Assembly: GCA_016871855.1 (NCBI GenBank)
Contig: VHBQ01000019.1
Span: forward strand, 1-44,052
Reading direction: 5' to 3'
Source: Gemmatimonadota bacterium
Lineage (GTDB): Bacteria > Gemmatimonadota > Gemmatimonadetes > Gemmatimonadales > Gemmatimonadaceae
DNA: 44,052 nt
Within the stretch, counting starts at the first letter, position 1. Each line of letters starts with the position of its first letter. This document shows positions 1-12,629 of the stretch, one piece after another. The notes below the pieces were generated by a model, which was not told the origin of the DNA, ran no database searches, and worked only from the letters and a program-made list of their open reading frames with translations. The translations under genes were made by a program, and so were the position numbers.

Positions 1-1
1 G

Positions 2-1000
2 CGCCTCGTCGCGCGCGGCGGGGCCGTTCGCCCGGGGGCGCGCGTCGCCGTCCGCGTTGTTCTGGACGCGCCGCTCGCCGCGCGTGGAGGCGATCGATTC
101 GTGCTGCGCACGGCGTCGCCCGTCGCGACGGTGGGCGGCGGCATCATCACCGATCCGGCGCCGCCGCGCCGTCGCGTGTCGCCCTTTCCGGAAGCCGGCG
201 CATCGGCCAGACAGCGACTGCGATGGATGGTCGAGGAAGTCTCTGCAACCGGAGTCGACATCCAGACGCTGCCGATCCGACTTGGGTTCCCCGCCGCCGA
301 GTGCGCCGACGTAGTGGCGACCCTTGCAAGCGAGGTCGTGCAAGTGGGCGGCGTGCTGTGCCAGCGCGCCCGCCTGGAGGCGGCCCACGACGCGCTGCTT
401 TCCGCGCTCGATGAAGGACACGCGGCGCGTCCGTTGGACCGCGGCCTGCCGTTGGCGCCGCTGCGCGCGCGGCTTGGACTCGGCGCCGCATTGACGGAGC
501 GGGTGGTCCAGCGGGCCGTCGAGGCTGGCGCGGTGGTGGTCGCCGGCGGCGTCGCCGCGCGTGCCGGGTGGGAGCCGAAGCTCACCCCGGCGGATCAGTC
601 GGCCATTCAGTCCATCGAGCAGCACCTCGCCAAGGTGGGGCGCGAGGCGCCGACCGCGGACGAACTCTCCGCCATCGCCGGGCCGCGGACACCTGCGCTG
701 CTTCGACTGCTTGAGCGCGAGGGGCGCGTCGTGCCGATCGGCGAGCAGCGGTTCATCGCCCCAGACGCCTGGCGCGCCGCGCTCATCGCCCTGCGGGAGG
801 GCACGCAGGAAGACCGGCTCTACTCGGCTGGCGAGCTTCGGGAAATTATCGGGGTGAGCCGAAAGTTCTCGATCCCGCTCATTGAGGGGTGTGACCGTTT
901 GGGGGTCAGCTCCCGTCAAGGAGATGGGCGGCGGTTCCACTGGCGTGCGTTGCCTCAAGCCGCTGCCGCTTTCCTTGACAGTACCGCAGAGCGCCCGTAA
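2..1000 (+). CDS. selB: Selenocysteine-specific elongation factor SelB, C-terminal part (5' end outside the window)
   Basis: SelB is the GTPase that brings Sec-tRNA to UGA codons carrying a SECIS hairpin. The frame is open from base 2, so the GTP-binding domains lie upstream of the window. Seen here is the end of the last beta-barrel, with GDRFVLR followed by SPVATVGGGIITDP; a TxGGGxxxDP motif of this kind is characteristic of SelB. About 280 residues of winged-helix repeats follow, ending in YSAGELREIIGVSRKFSIPL and GDGRRFHW, which match the last winged helix that binds the SECIS RNA. The frame closes with TAA at 998-1000. The promoter of the next gene appears to lie in its last codons. No selenoprotein gene, selC or selA is visible in the window. 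Identity is firm from the motifs. Confidence 0.9.
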   Translation, partial: RLVARGGAVRPGARVAVRVVLDAPLAARGGDRFVLRTASPVATVGGGIITDPAPPRRRVSPFPEAGASARQRLRWMVEEVSATGVDIQTLPIRLGFPAAECADVVATLASEVVQVGGVLCQRARLEAAHDALLSALDEGHAARPLDRGLPLAPLRARLGLGAALTERVVQRAVEAGAVVVAGGVAARAGWEPKLTPADQSAIQSIEQHLAKVGREAPTADELSAIAGPRTPALLRLLEREGRVVPIGEQRFIAPDAWRAALIALREGTQEDRLYSAGELREIIGVSRKFSIPLIEGCDRLGVSSRQGDGRRFHWRALPQAAAAFLDSTAERP

Positions 1001-1003
1001 CTT
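975..1003 (+). promoter_or_regulatory. Probable sigma-70-type promoter for the FlgD-like protein
   Basis: A perfect -35 box TTGACA (975-980) is followed, after 17 bases, by TAACTT (998-1003), which keeps the key first, second and last bases of a -10 box. It lies in the final codons of selB and would give a leader of about 70 bases before the ATG at 1083. A second TTGACT at 1002-1007 lacks a clear partner. Confidence 0.45.
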
Positions 1004-1082
1004 GACTGTTGGCCAATCACATCCACACCCATCCTAGAGGAGAGAAACCAACAGACCCTGCATTGTCAGAAAAGGAGTTCCA

Positions 1083-1526
1083 ATGAGGTTTCGCTGGGCA
1101 GCACTCCTAGCGGTGCTGGCCCTCGCCCTCACGCCACAGTTTGGTTCGGCTCAAGGTACGGCCTCTGGCCAAGCCAAGAAGCCAGTAGTGACGCTGAAGC
1201 AGAACTACCCCAACCCGTTCAATCCTGAGACCTGGATCCCGTTCGAGATTGGTTGTTCGGACAATCCAAGTCAGCAGTACAAGGTCTCGGTCCGCGTCTA
1301 CAACCTGCTTGCGCAGTTTGTCGCGGTGCCGGTCCTGCAGGGCGGAGCGGGCAATGTGGCAGGGGGCCAACCGCTGGAGAACGTATTGCTGACGTGCGGC
1401 CAGTACACTGCGTACTGGAATGGCAACTACCGCAATACGAACAATGAAGTGGCCTCGGGCATCTACATGTATGTCGTCGAGGTCGACGGTCTCCGAACCG
1501 TCAAGAAGATGTTGATCACCAAGTAG
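1083..1526 (+). CDS. Small secreted protein made of a FlgD-like / type IX sorting-type C-terminal domain
   Basis: The product has 147 residues. A signal peptide covers roughly residues 1-24 (RFRW, a hydrophobic stretch, then GSAQ). The remainder is almost entirely one Ig-like domain of the FlgD_ig/T9SS type A family: LKQNYPNPFNPETWIPFEI at about 38-56, VSVRVYNLLAQ at 68-78, then AYWNG, ASGIYMYVV and the closing KKMLITK. In known proteins this domain is the C-terminal tail of a large secreted protein and directs export or surface attachment; here no cargo domain precedes it. Two cysteines (58 and 105) could form a disulfide. AAGGAG sits about 7 bases before the ATG, giving a strong ribosome site. 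The gene has its own promoter and terminator, so it is a single-gene unit. Function is unknown; it may be an abundant envelope or matrix protein. Confidence 0.85.
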   Translation: MRFRWAALLAVLALALTPQFGSAQGTASGQAKKPVVTLKQNYPNPFNPETWIPFEIGCSDNPSQQYKVSVRVYNLLAQFVAVPVLQGGAGNVAGGQPLENVLLTCGQYTAYWNGNYRNTNNEVASGIYMYVVEVDGLRTVKKMLITK

Positions 1527-1535
1527 TGATTTGCA

Positions 1536-1575
1536 CCGCCCGGGAGACCATCCACCTCCCGGGCGGTTGCTTTTT
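1536..1575 (+). terminator. Strong intrinsic terminator
   Basis: A perfect 11-bp stem (1536-1546 paired with 1556-1566) with a 9-base loop is followed by TTGCTTTTT. It begins 10 bases after the stop codon of the FlgD-like gene. Confidence 0.9.
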
Positions 1576-1888
1576 CAGCAAGGGCTCAACCCGCGAGTCT
1601 TTGGCCGCATCGCGCGGAACGAGGCGCTCAGTTCGTGCAGTAGCCCCTGCCGACCCGGCGCATCCGGGCTTCGCTAGAGCGCGGGAGCGTGCCGGAACGG
1701 CGGGGGGGATGCGGCACTGGAGTTGCACATGTGTCGAGACTAATGGTGGAGGGTTGACGGTGGACCGTTGATGGTGGACCGCCGATCGCTGTCTCTCCTC
1801 CCCCTCGCCCATCTCAAACCCCGTCCCTAAGTCTCTACCTCCTCCTCGTTCCACTCCTCGTCCCCCCGTTTCCTCCTCCTCGTTCCCC
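1576..1888. other. Intergenic region with family A repeat traces and a pyrimidine-rich tract before clpB
   Basis: I see no gene here. At about 1752-1782 there are degenerate heptamer units (GACGGTGGACC, GATGGTGGACC) of repeat family A. From about 1791 to the clpB ATG the strand is almost pure pyrimidine with CTCCTCGTTCC-like repeats. There is no Shine-Dalgarno sequence before clpB and no CIRCE element. Sequence upstream of 1740 looks ordinary. Confidence 0.6.
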
Positions 1889-4474
<2,586 letters not shown>

Positions 4475-4501
4475 TTGTCGATGACGACGTAGGTTTACGG
4501 C

Positions 4502-6119
<1,618 letters not shown>

Positions 6120-6122
<3 letters not shown>

Positions 6123-7340
6123 CTTATAGATCCAATACTTCCTCGACTCTGCCAGAAACTTCTCCGCCTCGGCCTTGAAGACCGGCAGCAGCGCTTCGAT
6201 GCCGCCGTCCTTCTCCACGGCTTCGCGCAGGCGCGAGCTGCCGGAGAGGCGATCGATGGATCCCTTGCGCCACTCCCACTTGTCCTTGTGGCGCACGTAG
6301 ATCTCGCGCAACAGGTGCGCGCCGACGTTCACCGGCACCACGGCGTCGCGGTTCGTGACGGTCACGCGGATCATCGGGATGGTCTGCCCGCCGAACTCGT
6401 ACCCCGCTTCGACGGGGCGTGAGATGGAATCGAACCAGACGCCCGGGATCTTCTTCGCGTTCAGCGCCTTCACGATCGCGCCCGCGTCGTTCAGCCAGCT
6501 GGCGCCGACCTGCGCGAACGGGTTGTTCGTGCCGCGCCCCTCGCTGACGTTCACGCCCTCAAAGAAGACCGTGCCGGTGTAGAGCACGTTGGCGTCGTTG
6601 TTGCGCAGGTTGGGCGACGGGTTCTCCCACGGCAGGCCCGTGTCCTCGTAGTACATCGCGCGCGTGTAGCCTTGCATCGGCACGACCTTCACGACGGCCT
6701 TCACGCGCCCGCTGCCCACCAGCCACTTGCCGAGTTCACCCGCGGTGAAGCCGTAGCGCAGCGCCACCGGGTGGAGCCCGACGAGCGAGGAGAAGGCGGT
6801 GTCGAGCATCCCGCCATCCACCTTGTCGGCGCGAATCGGGTTGGGACGGTCGAGGATGATGAACGGCACGCCCGCCTTGCCGGCGGCTTCGAGGGCGAGG
6901 GCCATCGTCCACTGGTATGTATAGACGCGGGCGCCGACGTCCTGGATGTCATACAGCAAGACGTCCACAGTCTTGAGCATCTCCGGCGTCGGGGCGCGTA
7001 CGTCGCCGTAGAGCGAGTAGACGGTCACGCCGGTCGCGGAATCCACGGCCGTCGCGATCTTCTCGCCGGCCTTGGCCGTGCCGCGGATGCCGTGCTCCGG
7101 TCCGAACAGCGCGGTCAGCTTGACGCCCGGCGCCTTGAACAGCGCGTCCACGGTGCTGGTGCCGTCGGGCAGGCGCCCGCTGTGGTTCGTCAGCAGGCCC
7201 ACGCGCTTGCCGGCGATGAGATGGAGGGAGTCCTTGAGGAGCACCTCGACGCCAGTGCGGACCTTCGGCTGGGCGAGGGCAGGGGCGGCGGCCACGGCGA
7301 GCGCGGTAGCGGCGAGTGCGAGGCGGCGGAGTCTGGTCAT
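6120..7340 (-). CDS. namZ: Exo-beta-N-acetylmuramidase NamZ-type protein (DUF1343)
   Basis: NamZ-type enzymes release N-acetylmuramic acid from the non-reducing end of peptidoglycan fragments and act in cell-wall recycling. From ATG at 7340 the product has 406 residues with a clear signal peptide (TRLRRLALAATALAVAAAPA, cleavage near ALAQ). Family motifs: GKRVGLLTNHSG, LFGPEHGIRG, VYSLYG, LLYDIQDVGARVYTY, DRPNP, NPSPNLR and FFEGVNVSEGRGTNNPF, matching DUF1343. The open frame runs further upstream to 7556, but that extension is Arg/Ala/Thr-rich, lies before the signal peptide and overlaps a tRNA promoter, so it was left out. The ribosome site is weak. The stop codon lies at the edge of the family A repeat. 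Between this gene and the tRNA promoter, bases 7341-7523 hold only short GTCGAGGCC-type repeats. Confidence 0.88.
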
Positions 7341-7523
7341 GGCAATGAAGTTGGCACGAAACGATTCTGGGTGGCAATGCGAGCCCCGGAGGGGCGCGCC
7401 CGGCGTGGAGTTCGCGCACGGCGTGGCCGTCGCGGGCGTCGAGGCCGTCGAGGCCGTCGCGCGGCTGGTGGCTGAACGCACGCGGCGCCGGAATCGCTGG
7501 CCCGTCTTTTCACTCGCCAACCG

Positions 7524-7552
7524 TTGACCCACCAGCGCGACGCGGATAATTT
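7524..7552 (+). promoter_or_regulatory. Promoter of the tRNA-Ser gene
   Basis: TTGACC (7524-7529), a 17-base spacer and TAATTT (7547-7552) form a good sigma-70-type promoter. The tRNA begins 13 bases after the -10 box. Confidence 0.75.
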
Positions 7553-7565
7553 TCAAGACTCGTTT

Positions 7566-7652
7566 GGACAGGTGGCCGAGTGGCTGAAGGCACCGGTCTC
7601 GAAAACCGGCATACCGGCAACGGTATCGTGAGTTCGAATCTCACCCTGTCCG
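7566..7652 (+). tRNA. tRNA-Ser, anticodon CGA
   Basis: The acceptor stem GGACAGG (7566-7572) pairs with CCTGTCC (7645-7651) and the discriminator is G. The anticodon stem CCGGT/ACCGG encloses the loop CTCGAAA, giving anticodon CGA, which reads UCG. A long variable arm and the TTCGAAT T-loop fit a class II serine tRNA. CCA is not encoded. Confidence 0.95.
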
Positions 7653-7667
7653 CTTCTGCGTGACCCC

Positions 7668-7697
7668 GAACGCGTCGGTGCCCGCACCGGCGCGTTC
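7668..7697 (+). terminator. Hairpin after the first tRNA-Ser
   Basis: A 14-bp stem with one G-T pair (7668-7681 with 7684-7697) and a 2-base loop, followed by TGTAGTATTCT and then family B repeat sequence. It could end the first tRNA transcript or act as a processing signal in a joint transcript. Confidence 0.5.
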
Positions 7698-7706
7698 TGT
7701 AGTATT

Positions 7707-7733
7707 CTGTCGTTCTCTGTCTCTCTCTGTCGT
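7707..7733. repeat. Family B repeat (CTCTGTCGTT-type units) between the tRNA genes
   Basis: About two and a half units of the CTGTCGTTCT / CTGTCTCTCT type. These are the same decamer family as the arrays beside rpsT, lying directly before the second tRNA gene, where its promoter would be expected. Confidence 0.6.
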
Positions 7734-7735
7734 TT

Positions 7736-7823
7736 GGACAGGTGGCCGAGTGGCTTAAGGCGCAGGCCTGGAAAGCTTGTGTACGTCAAAAGCGTACCGT
7801 GGGTTCGAATCCCACCCTGTCCG
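7736..7823 (+). tRNA. tRNA-Ser, anticodon GGA
   Basis: The acceptor stem GGACAGG (7736-7742) pairs with CCTGTCC (7816-7822) and the discriminator is G. The anticodon loop CTGGAAA gives GGA, which reads UCC and UCU. The variable arm is long and the T-loop is TTCGAAT. Its first 19 bases, and the CGTTT before them, are identical to the preceding tRNA-Ser, suggesting an old tandem duplication. Confidence 0.95.
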
Positions 7824-7830
7824 CTGCATG

Positions 7831-7862
7831 CGAAGGCCCCGGCACTGCTGCCGGGGCCTTCG
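7831..7862. terminator. Perfect 14-bp hairpin between tRNA-Ser and the SRAP gene
   Basis: Bases 7831-7844 pair perfectly with 7849-7862 around a 4-base loop (core CGAAGGCCCCGGCA). There is no T-tract. It lies between convergent units and could serve both. Confidence 0.75.
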
Positions 7863-7899
7863 CCCACTTCATGGCGCGACCGACGACTCGTCGGGCCGC

Positions 7900-8649
7900 C
7901 TACGCGGCGCCGAGCGGCGCCACGCACCCCGCGTCGTCATTCGCCACCGCGTTGACCCGCAGGCTGACGCGGTAGGCGGTCCACGCCGTCGGCTCCCAGG
8001 GCGCCACCAGCGCCCGCACGCGCGACGCCGGCGTCTCGGGATCGAGCCACTCGGCGTAGTCACCCGGCGCAATGATCAGCGGCATCCGCGAGTGAATCGG
8101 CGCCATCAGCGCGTTCGGCTCCATCGTGAGCAACGCGCACGTCTCGAGCGGCCCCGCCGAGGGTTCTGTGCCCGTTCGGGTGCCCGCAGTGCCTCTCGTG
8201 CCCGCGCTGCCCTTTGTGCCCGTTCCCGTGCCCGCTTTTGGCATCCATCGCTCCCACATTCCCGCCAGCGCGAAGACCCCGTCGTCCTTGCGGTGAATGA
8301 ACCACGGCTGCTTGCGGGCGCTCCCCGGCACGATCTGCCATTCGTAGAACCCGTCGGCTGGCACCAGGCACCGTCGCCGGCGGAAGGCCTCGCGGAAGGC
8401 GGGCTTCTCGGCGACCGATTCGGCCCGGGCGTTGGCCAGCCGGTTGCCGATCGTCGCGTCCTTGGCCCAAAACGGCACCAGTCCCCAACGGAGCATCACC
8501 GCGTCCGCTCCCTCCGAACCCGCCCGCACCGCCGCGATGGGGCGCCCGGGGCCTAGGTTCCAGTGCGGCGGCAGCATCGGGCCGCGCCGCACGCCGAACT
8601 GGGCCCAGTCAATACGGTCGCTTTTCGACAGCGCAAACCGGCCGCACAT
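7900..8649 (-). CDS. SRAP-domain abasic-site shielding protein (YedK/HMCES family)
   Basis: SRAP proteins attach covalently to abasic sites in single-stranded DNA through the amine and thiol of Cys2 and so protect replication forks. The 249-residue product begins MCGRF with Cys2 and carries the other conserved residues: Asn73 in NARAE, Glu103 in GFYEW and His186 in PIHSRMP, plus WGLVPFW. The initiator Met must be removed to expose Cys2. Residues about 139-165 are an extra Gly/Thr/Arg stretch (GTGTGTKGSAGTRGTAG and onward) encoded by repeat family C. It lies between the FALAGMWERW strand and the ETCALLT strand, where the fold can take a loop. Without it the length is typical of the family. The gene is divergent from the small gene at 8810. 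Confidence 0.93.
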   Translation of the reverse strand: MCGRFALSKSDRIDWAQFGVRRGPMLPPHWNLGPGRPIAAVRAGSEGADAVMLRWGLVPFWAKDATIGNRLANARAESVAEKPAFREAFRRRRCLVPADGFYEWQIVPGSARKQPWFIHRKDDGVFALAGMWERWMPKAGTGTGTKGSAGTRGTAGTRTGTEPSAGPLETCALLTMEPNALMAPIHSRMPLIIAPGDYAEWLDPETPASRVRALVAPWEPTAWTAYRVSLRVNAVANDDAGCVAPLGAA

Positions 8650-8710
8650 CGAGGGAACCTCGGAGTCGGGGAGGGCGTTTAGTGACCGTTGCCCGCACGT
8701 TACCGCGGTG

Positions 8711-8749
8711 TGACACGCGCCGCAAACCTTTTGGGGGGCTCGCGTGTCA
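8711..8749. promoter_or_regulatory. 9-bp inverted repeat in the divergent intergenic region
   Basis: TGACACGCG (8711-8719) and its exact reverse complement CGCGTGTCA (8741-8749) are separated by 21 bases, so their centres are three helical turns apart. They lie between the divergent SRAP gene and the small gene at 8810. This spacing suits a dimeric regulator on one face of the DNA. No regulator gene is adjacent, and the arms could instead form a transcript hairpin. Confidence 0.45.
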
Positions 8750-8809
8750 TAGATAGTGAATCTCCGATGGCACAGCGGCCCTCGGACGAATCACGGAGGA
8801 CCCCCCAAA

Positions 8810-8995
8810 GTGAATACCAGAATGCTCATGACCACCAACGGCTCCATGCTCTGCCTCTGCGACGATCGTGGCACGATCATCGGGTGGATTCCGTATCCGC
8901 GGAACCGCGAAGTGCTGGGGCCCGGACGCGAGAAGGTCTATCTGGCCCGCGCCACGGCGAACACCGTCCCGTCCACGCCGCGCCGCGCCGCGTGA
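8810..8995 (+). CDS. Small protein of unknown function (61 residues)
   Basis: I do not recognise this protein. The GTG at 8810 is preceded by GGAGGA at 8795-8800, nine bases away, which is the best ribosome site of the possible starts. The product begins VNTRMLMTTNGSMLCLCDDR and continues GTIIGWIPYPRNREVLGPGR and EKVYLARATANTVPSTPRRAA. The hydrophilic turn DDRGTIIGWIP suggests a small beta-rich fold, and the CLC pair could bind metal or be redox active. A start further upstream at 8756 is possible but lacks a ribosome site. The gene is closed by the terminator at 9079, or instead lies in the leader of the pyr operon. Confidence 0.55.
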   Translation: MNTRMLMTTNGSMLCLCDDRGTIIGWIPYPRNREVLGPGREKVYLARATANTVPSTPRRAA

Positions 8996-9078
8996 CGCTG
9001 AACCCTTCGTGGCGCGCGGCGCCACGGGACCTGCGGCAGCGCGGCGGCGCGCGCCGCGTCCGAATTCCCCCCGACGCC

Positions 9079-9109
9079 AGCCCTCGGCCGTTTGCCGGGG
9101 GCTTTTTTT
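9079..9109 (+). terminator. Intrinsic terminator before pyrR, possible attenuator
   Basis: A 10-bp stem with one G-T pair (9079-9088 with 9094-9103) is followed by seven T residues in a row from 9103. It ends the small gene, or acts as an attenuator for pyrR-pyrB-pyrC if transcription starts upstream. Another perfect hairpin, GTGGCGC/GCGCCAC, lies at 9009-9025. I could not see the PyrR-binding anti-antiterminator consensus known from Bacillus. Confidence 0.8.
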
Positions 9110-9119
9110 CGCCCTCCGG

Positions 9120-9149
9120 TTGTCCAACCCCCGCCCACGGCGACATATT
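9120..9149 (+). promoter_or_regulatory. Candidate promoter directly upstream of pyrR
   Basis: TTGTCC (9120-9125), an 18-base spacer and CATATT (9144-9149). The -10 box ends nine bases before the pyrR ATG and no Shine-Dalgarno sequence is present. If it is used, the pyr mRNA would be leaderless or nearly so, and the upstream terminator would insulate it from read-through rather than attenuate it. Confidence 0.4.
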
Positions 9150-9158
9150 GCACGGCGC

Positions 9159-9706
9159 ATGCCCACCGCTCCGACCGTCGTCCTGAACGCGCGTGCGCTC
9201 GAGCGCACCGTGGCGCGCATGGCAGACGAAGTTGTCGAGCGGGCCGATGGCACCGAGAACCTCGTGCTCGTCGGCATCCAGCGCCGCGGCGTGCAACTCG
9301 CCGAGCGGCTGGGGCGCATGATCGCCCAGCACGAGGGCGCCACTGTCCCGCGTGGCGCGCTGGACATCACGCTCTACCGCGACGACCTGCAGACCGTCGG
9401 GCCGCGCCCGATCGTCGGCAAGACGGTCATCCCGGGCGCCATCGACGGCCGCACGGTCTGCATCGTGGACGACGTGCTCTACACAGGGCGCACGATCCGC
9501 GCCGCCCTCGACGAGCTGGCCGATTTCGGCCGCCCGGCGCGCATCATGCTCGCCGTCCTCGTGGACCGCGGCGGACGCGAGCTTCCCATCCACGCCGACG
9601 TTGTCGGCCGCAGCGTGGATGTCCCCCCCGGCGGGCGCGTGGACGTGCTCGTCAGCGAACTCGACGGCCGCGACGAAGTCACCATGGTCATCGCCGGGGA
9701 GGAAAC

Positions 9707-9710
<4 letters not shown>
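9159..9710 (+). CDS. pyrR: Pyrimidine operon regulator / uracil phosphoribosyltransferase PyrR
   Basis: PyrR is a phosphoribosyltransferase-fold protein that in many bacteria binds pyr mRNA in response to UMP and may also make UMP from uracil. The product has 183 residues from ATG at 9159, the usual length. The PRPP-binding loop is [12 protein letters not shown] at about 101-112. [15 protein letters not shown] and [10 protein letters not shown] are also PyrR-type motifs. The frame stays open far upstream, but that extension is low-complexity and runs through the terminator. The stop overlaps the pyrB GTG by 3 bases. With pyrB and pyrC it forms the first part of UMP synthesis, regulated by its own first gene product. 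Confidence 0.93.
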
Positions 9711-10665
<955 letters not shown>

Positions 10666-10666
<1 letters not shown>

Positions 10667-11961
10667 TGACCGAACATCGTGACGTGCTCCTCAAGGGCGG
10701 GCGACTCCTCGACCCATCCTCCCAGCTCGACGGCGTGGGCGACCTGCTCGTCCGCGACGGCAAGGTCGAGGCCTTCGGCGGTTCCATCGCCGCCCCGGAC
10801 GGCGCGCTGGTCATCGACTGCAAGGGACAGGTGGTGTCGCCCGGCTTCATCGACGTGCACTGCCACCTGCGCGAGCCGGGCAGGGAGGACGTCGAGACCA
10901 TCCTGACCGGAGCACGCGCCGCGGCGGCGGGGGGATTCACCGCCGTCTGCGCGATGCCCAACACCGATCCGGTGACCGACAACCAGGCGGCGGTCGGCTT
11001 CGTTCTCAAGCAGGGGCGCGCCGCCGAGGCCGCGCGCGTCTATCCGATCGGCGCGATCTCCATCGGGCAGAAGGGCGAGCGGCTCGCCGAGTTCGGTGAG
11101 ATGGTGCACGCTGGCGCGGTCGCCGTGAGCGATGATGGCAAGCCGGTGGTCAGCGCGCAGCTGATGCGCACCGCGCTCGAATATGCCCGCACCTTCGGCA
11201 TCCCCGTCGCCGACCATTGCGAAGAGCCGACGCTCGCCGCCGGCGGCGCGATGCACGAGGGCTTCGTGTCGGCGCGCCTCGGGCTCAAGGGCATTCCCGC
11301 GGAGGCCGAGGAGATCATGGCCATCCGCGACATTCTCCTCGCGCGGCTCACGGGCGGCCACGTGCATCTCTGCCACATGAGCACCAAGGGATCGGTGGAG
11401 CTCATTCGCTGGGGCAAGGAGCGCGGCATCTCGGTGACCGCCGAGGCGTGCCCGCACCATCTCTCGCTCACGCACGAGATGGTGGAAGGGTACAACACGA
11501 ACGCCAAGATGAATCCGCCGCTGCGCACGGCGGCCGACGTGGAGGCGGTGCAGCAGGCGGTGAAGGACGGCACGATCGACGTGATCGCCACCGACCACGC
11601 CCCGCATCACAACGACGAGAAGCAGCGCGAGTTCAGCGACGCGCCCAATGGCATCGTCGGGCTTGAGACGGCGCTTCCCGTGAACGTCACCTGGCTGGTG
11701 AAGTCGGGGATCGTCTCCCTCTCGACGCTGATCGAGCGGATGTCCTGCGCGCCGGCGCGCCTGTTCAACCTGCCGGGCGGCTCGCTGCGCCGCGGTTCGG
11801 CCGCCGACATCACCGTCTTCGACCCCGATCAGGCCTGGACGGTCGACCCCTCGGCGTTCCTCTCCAAGGGGCGAAACACCCCGTACGGCGGCCGCATCCT
11901 GCATGGCCGCGTCGGATGTACCCTCGTGGACGGTCGGATCGTCTATCAGAGGATGGGGTAA
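10666..11961 (+). CDS. pyrC: Dihydroorotase (class I)
   Basis: The enzyme closes carbamoyl aspartate to dihydroorotate. The product has 431 residues, typical of class I, with the metal motif DVHCHLREPG near 64-72, then GFTAVCAMPNT, DHCEEP, HLCHMST, AEACPHHL and ATDHAPHH. These His and Asp residues hold the catalytic zinc. The ATG overlaps the pyrB stop by one base (TGATG). All key residues are present, so this is an active enzyme rather than the inactive PyrC-like partner seen in some operons. Confidence 0.96.
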
Positions 11962-12629
11962 CCGACTCGCACCGGACCGACGACGTCCGGCAGATGGTGT
12001 GCACCATCTGCCGACGTCTCTATGAACGCGGACTCATCGCAGGGCAGGACGGGAACGTCTCCGTCCGGCTGGGCGAGGACGCGGTCTTGGTCACGCCGGC
12101 CGGTCTCTCCAAGGTGGACCTTTGCCCGGAGGATCTCGTGGAACTCGGCCTCGACGGCACCGTGCGCCACGGCACGCGGCGACCGACGTCCGAGGTGGCC
12201 GTGCACCTGCGCGCCTACCAGCGGCGCGCGGACGTGCGCGCGGTCGTCCACGCGCATCCGCCCATCGCGACCGCCTTCTCGCTCGTGGGCGAGACGGTGG
12301 ACAGTGCGGCGCTTGCTGAGGTGCGCTACGGGGTGGGCCCCGTCGCGCTTGTCCCGTACGGAACGCCCAGCACCGACGCCGCGGCGGACGTCTTCGATCC
12401 CTTCTGGACCTCCCACGATGCGTTCCTGATGGCGCACCACGGCGCGCTGACGGTGGGCGCGACGCTCACCAAGGCGCACCAGCGCATGGAAAGCCTGGAG
12501 AACGGCGCCCGCATCATGTGGATCGCCCGCTCGCTGGGCCATCCGCGCGCCCTGCCCAATGAAGCCCTCGCCGCGCTCGACTTGCTGCGCGCGACGTCTC
12601 GCAACAGCGAAGAGGAATCCCCCCGATGA
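11916..12629 (+). CDS. Class II aldolase/adducin-family protein (fuculose-phosphate aldolase-like)
   Basis: These enzymes use zinc for aldol cleavage of sugar phosphates such as L-fuculose-1-phosphate, or act as dehydratases in methionine salvage. Motifs: GLIAGQDGNVSVR (phosphate loop), TPAGLSKVD, a substrate Glu in RRPTSEVAVHL, the zinc pair HAHPP and a third His in MAHHGA. Length is about 237 residues from ATG at 11916, which overlaps pyrC by 46 bases, or 211 from ATG at 11994. The longer start is listed because the helix DDVRQMVCTICRRLYERGL aligns with the family before residue 27. Neither start has a good ribosome site. Substrate cannot be assigned. Confidence 0.8.
   Translation: MYPRGRSDRLSEDGVTDSHRTDDVRQMVCTICRRLYERGLIAGQDGNVSVRLGEDAVLVTPAGLSKVDLCPEDLVELGLDGTVRHGTRRPTSEVAVHLRAYQRRADVRAVVHAHPPIATAFSLVGETVDSAALAEVRYGVGPVALVPYGTPSTDAAADVFDPFWTSHDAFLMAHHGALTVGATLTKAHQRMESLENGARIMWIARSLGHPRALPNEALAALDLLRATSRNSEEESPR

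Noticed and set aside
7341..7556. N-terminal extension of the NamZ-type protein
   Set aside because: The residues lie before a good signal peptide, are low-complexity and overlap the tRNA-Ser promoter.
7566..7823. Attachment site for an integrated element at the tRNA-Ser genes
   Set aside because: The shared 5' segment is simply tRNA homology; no integrase or direct repeat of a tRNA 3' end is present.
8868..9158. Long N-terminal extension of PyrR
   Set aside because: It would run through the terminator at 9079 and is Arg/Pro-rich; ATG at 9159 gives the normal family length.
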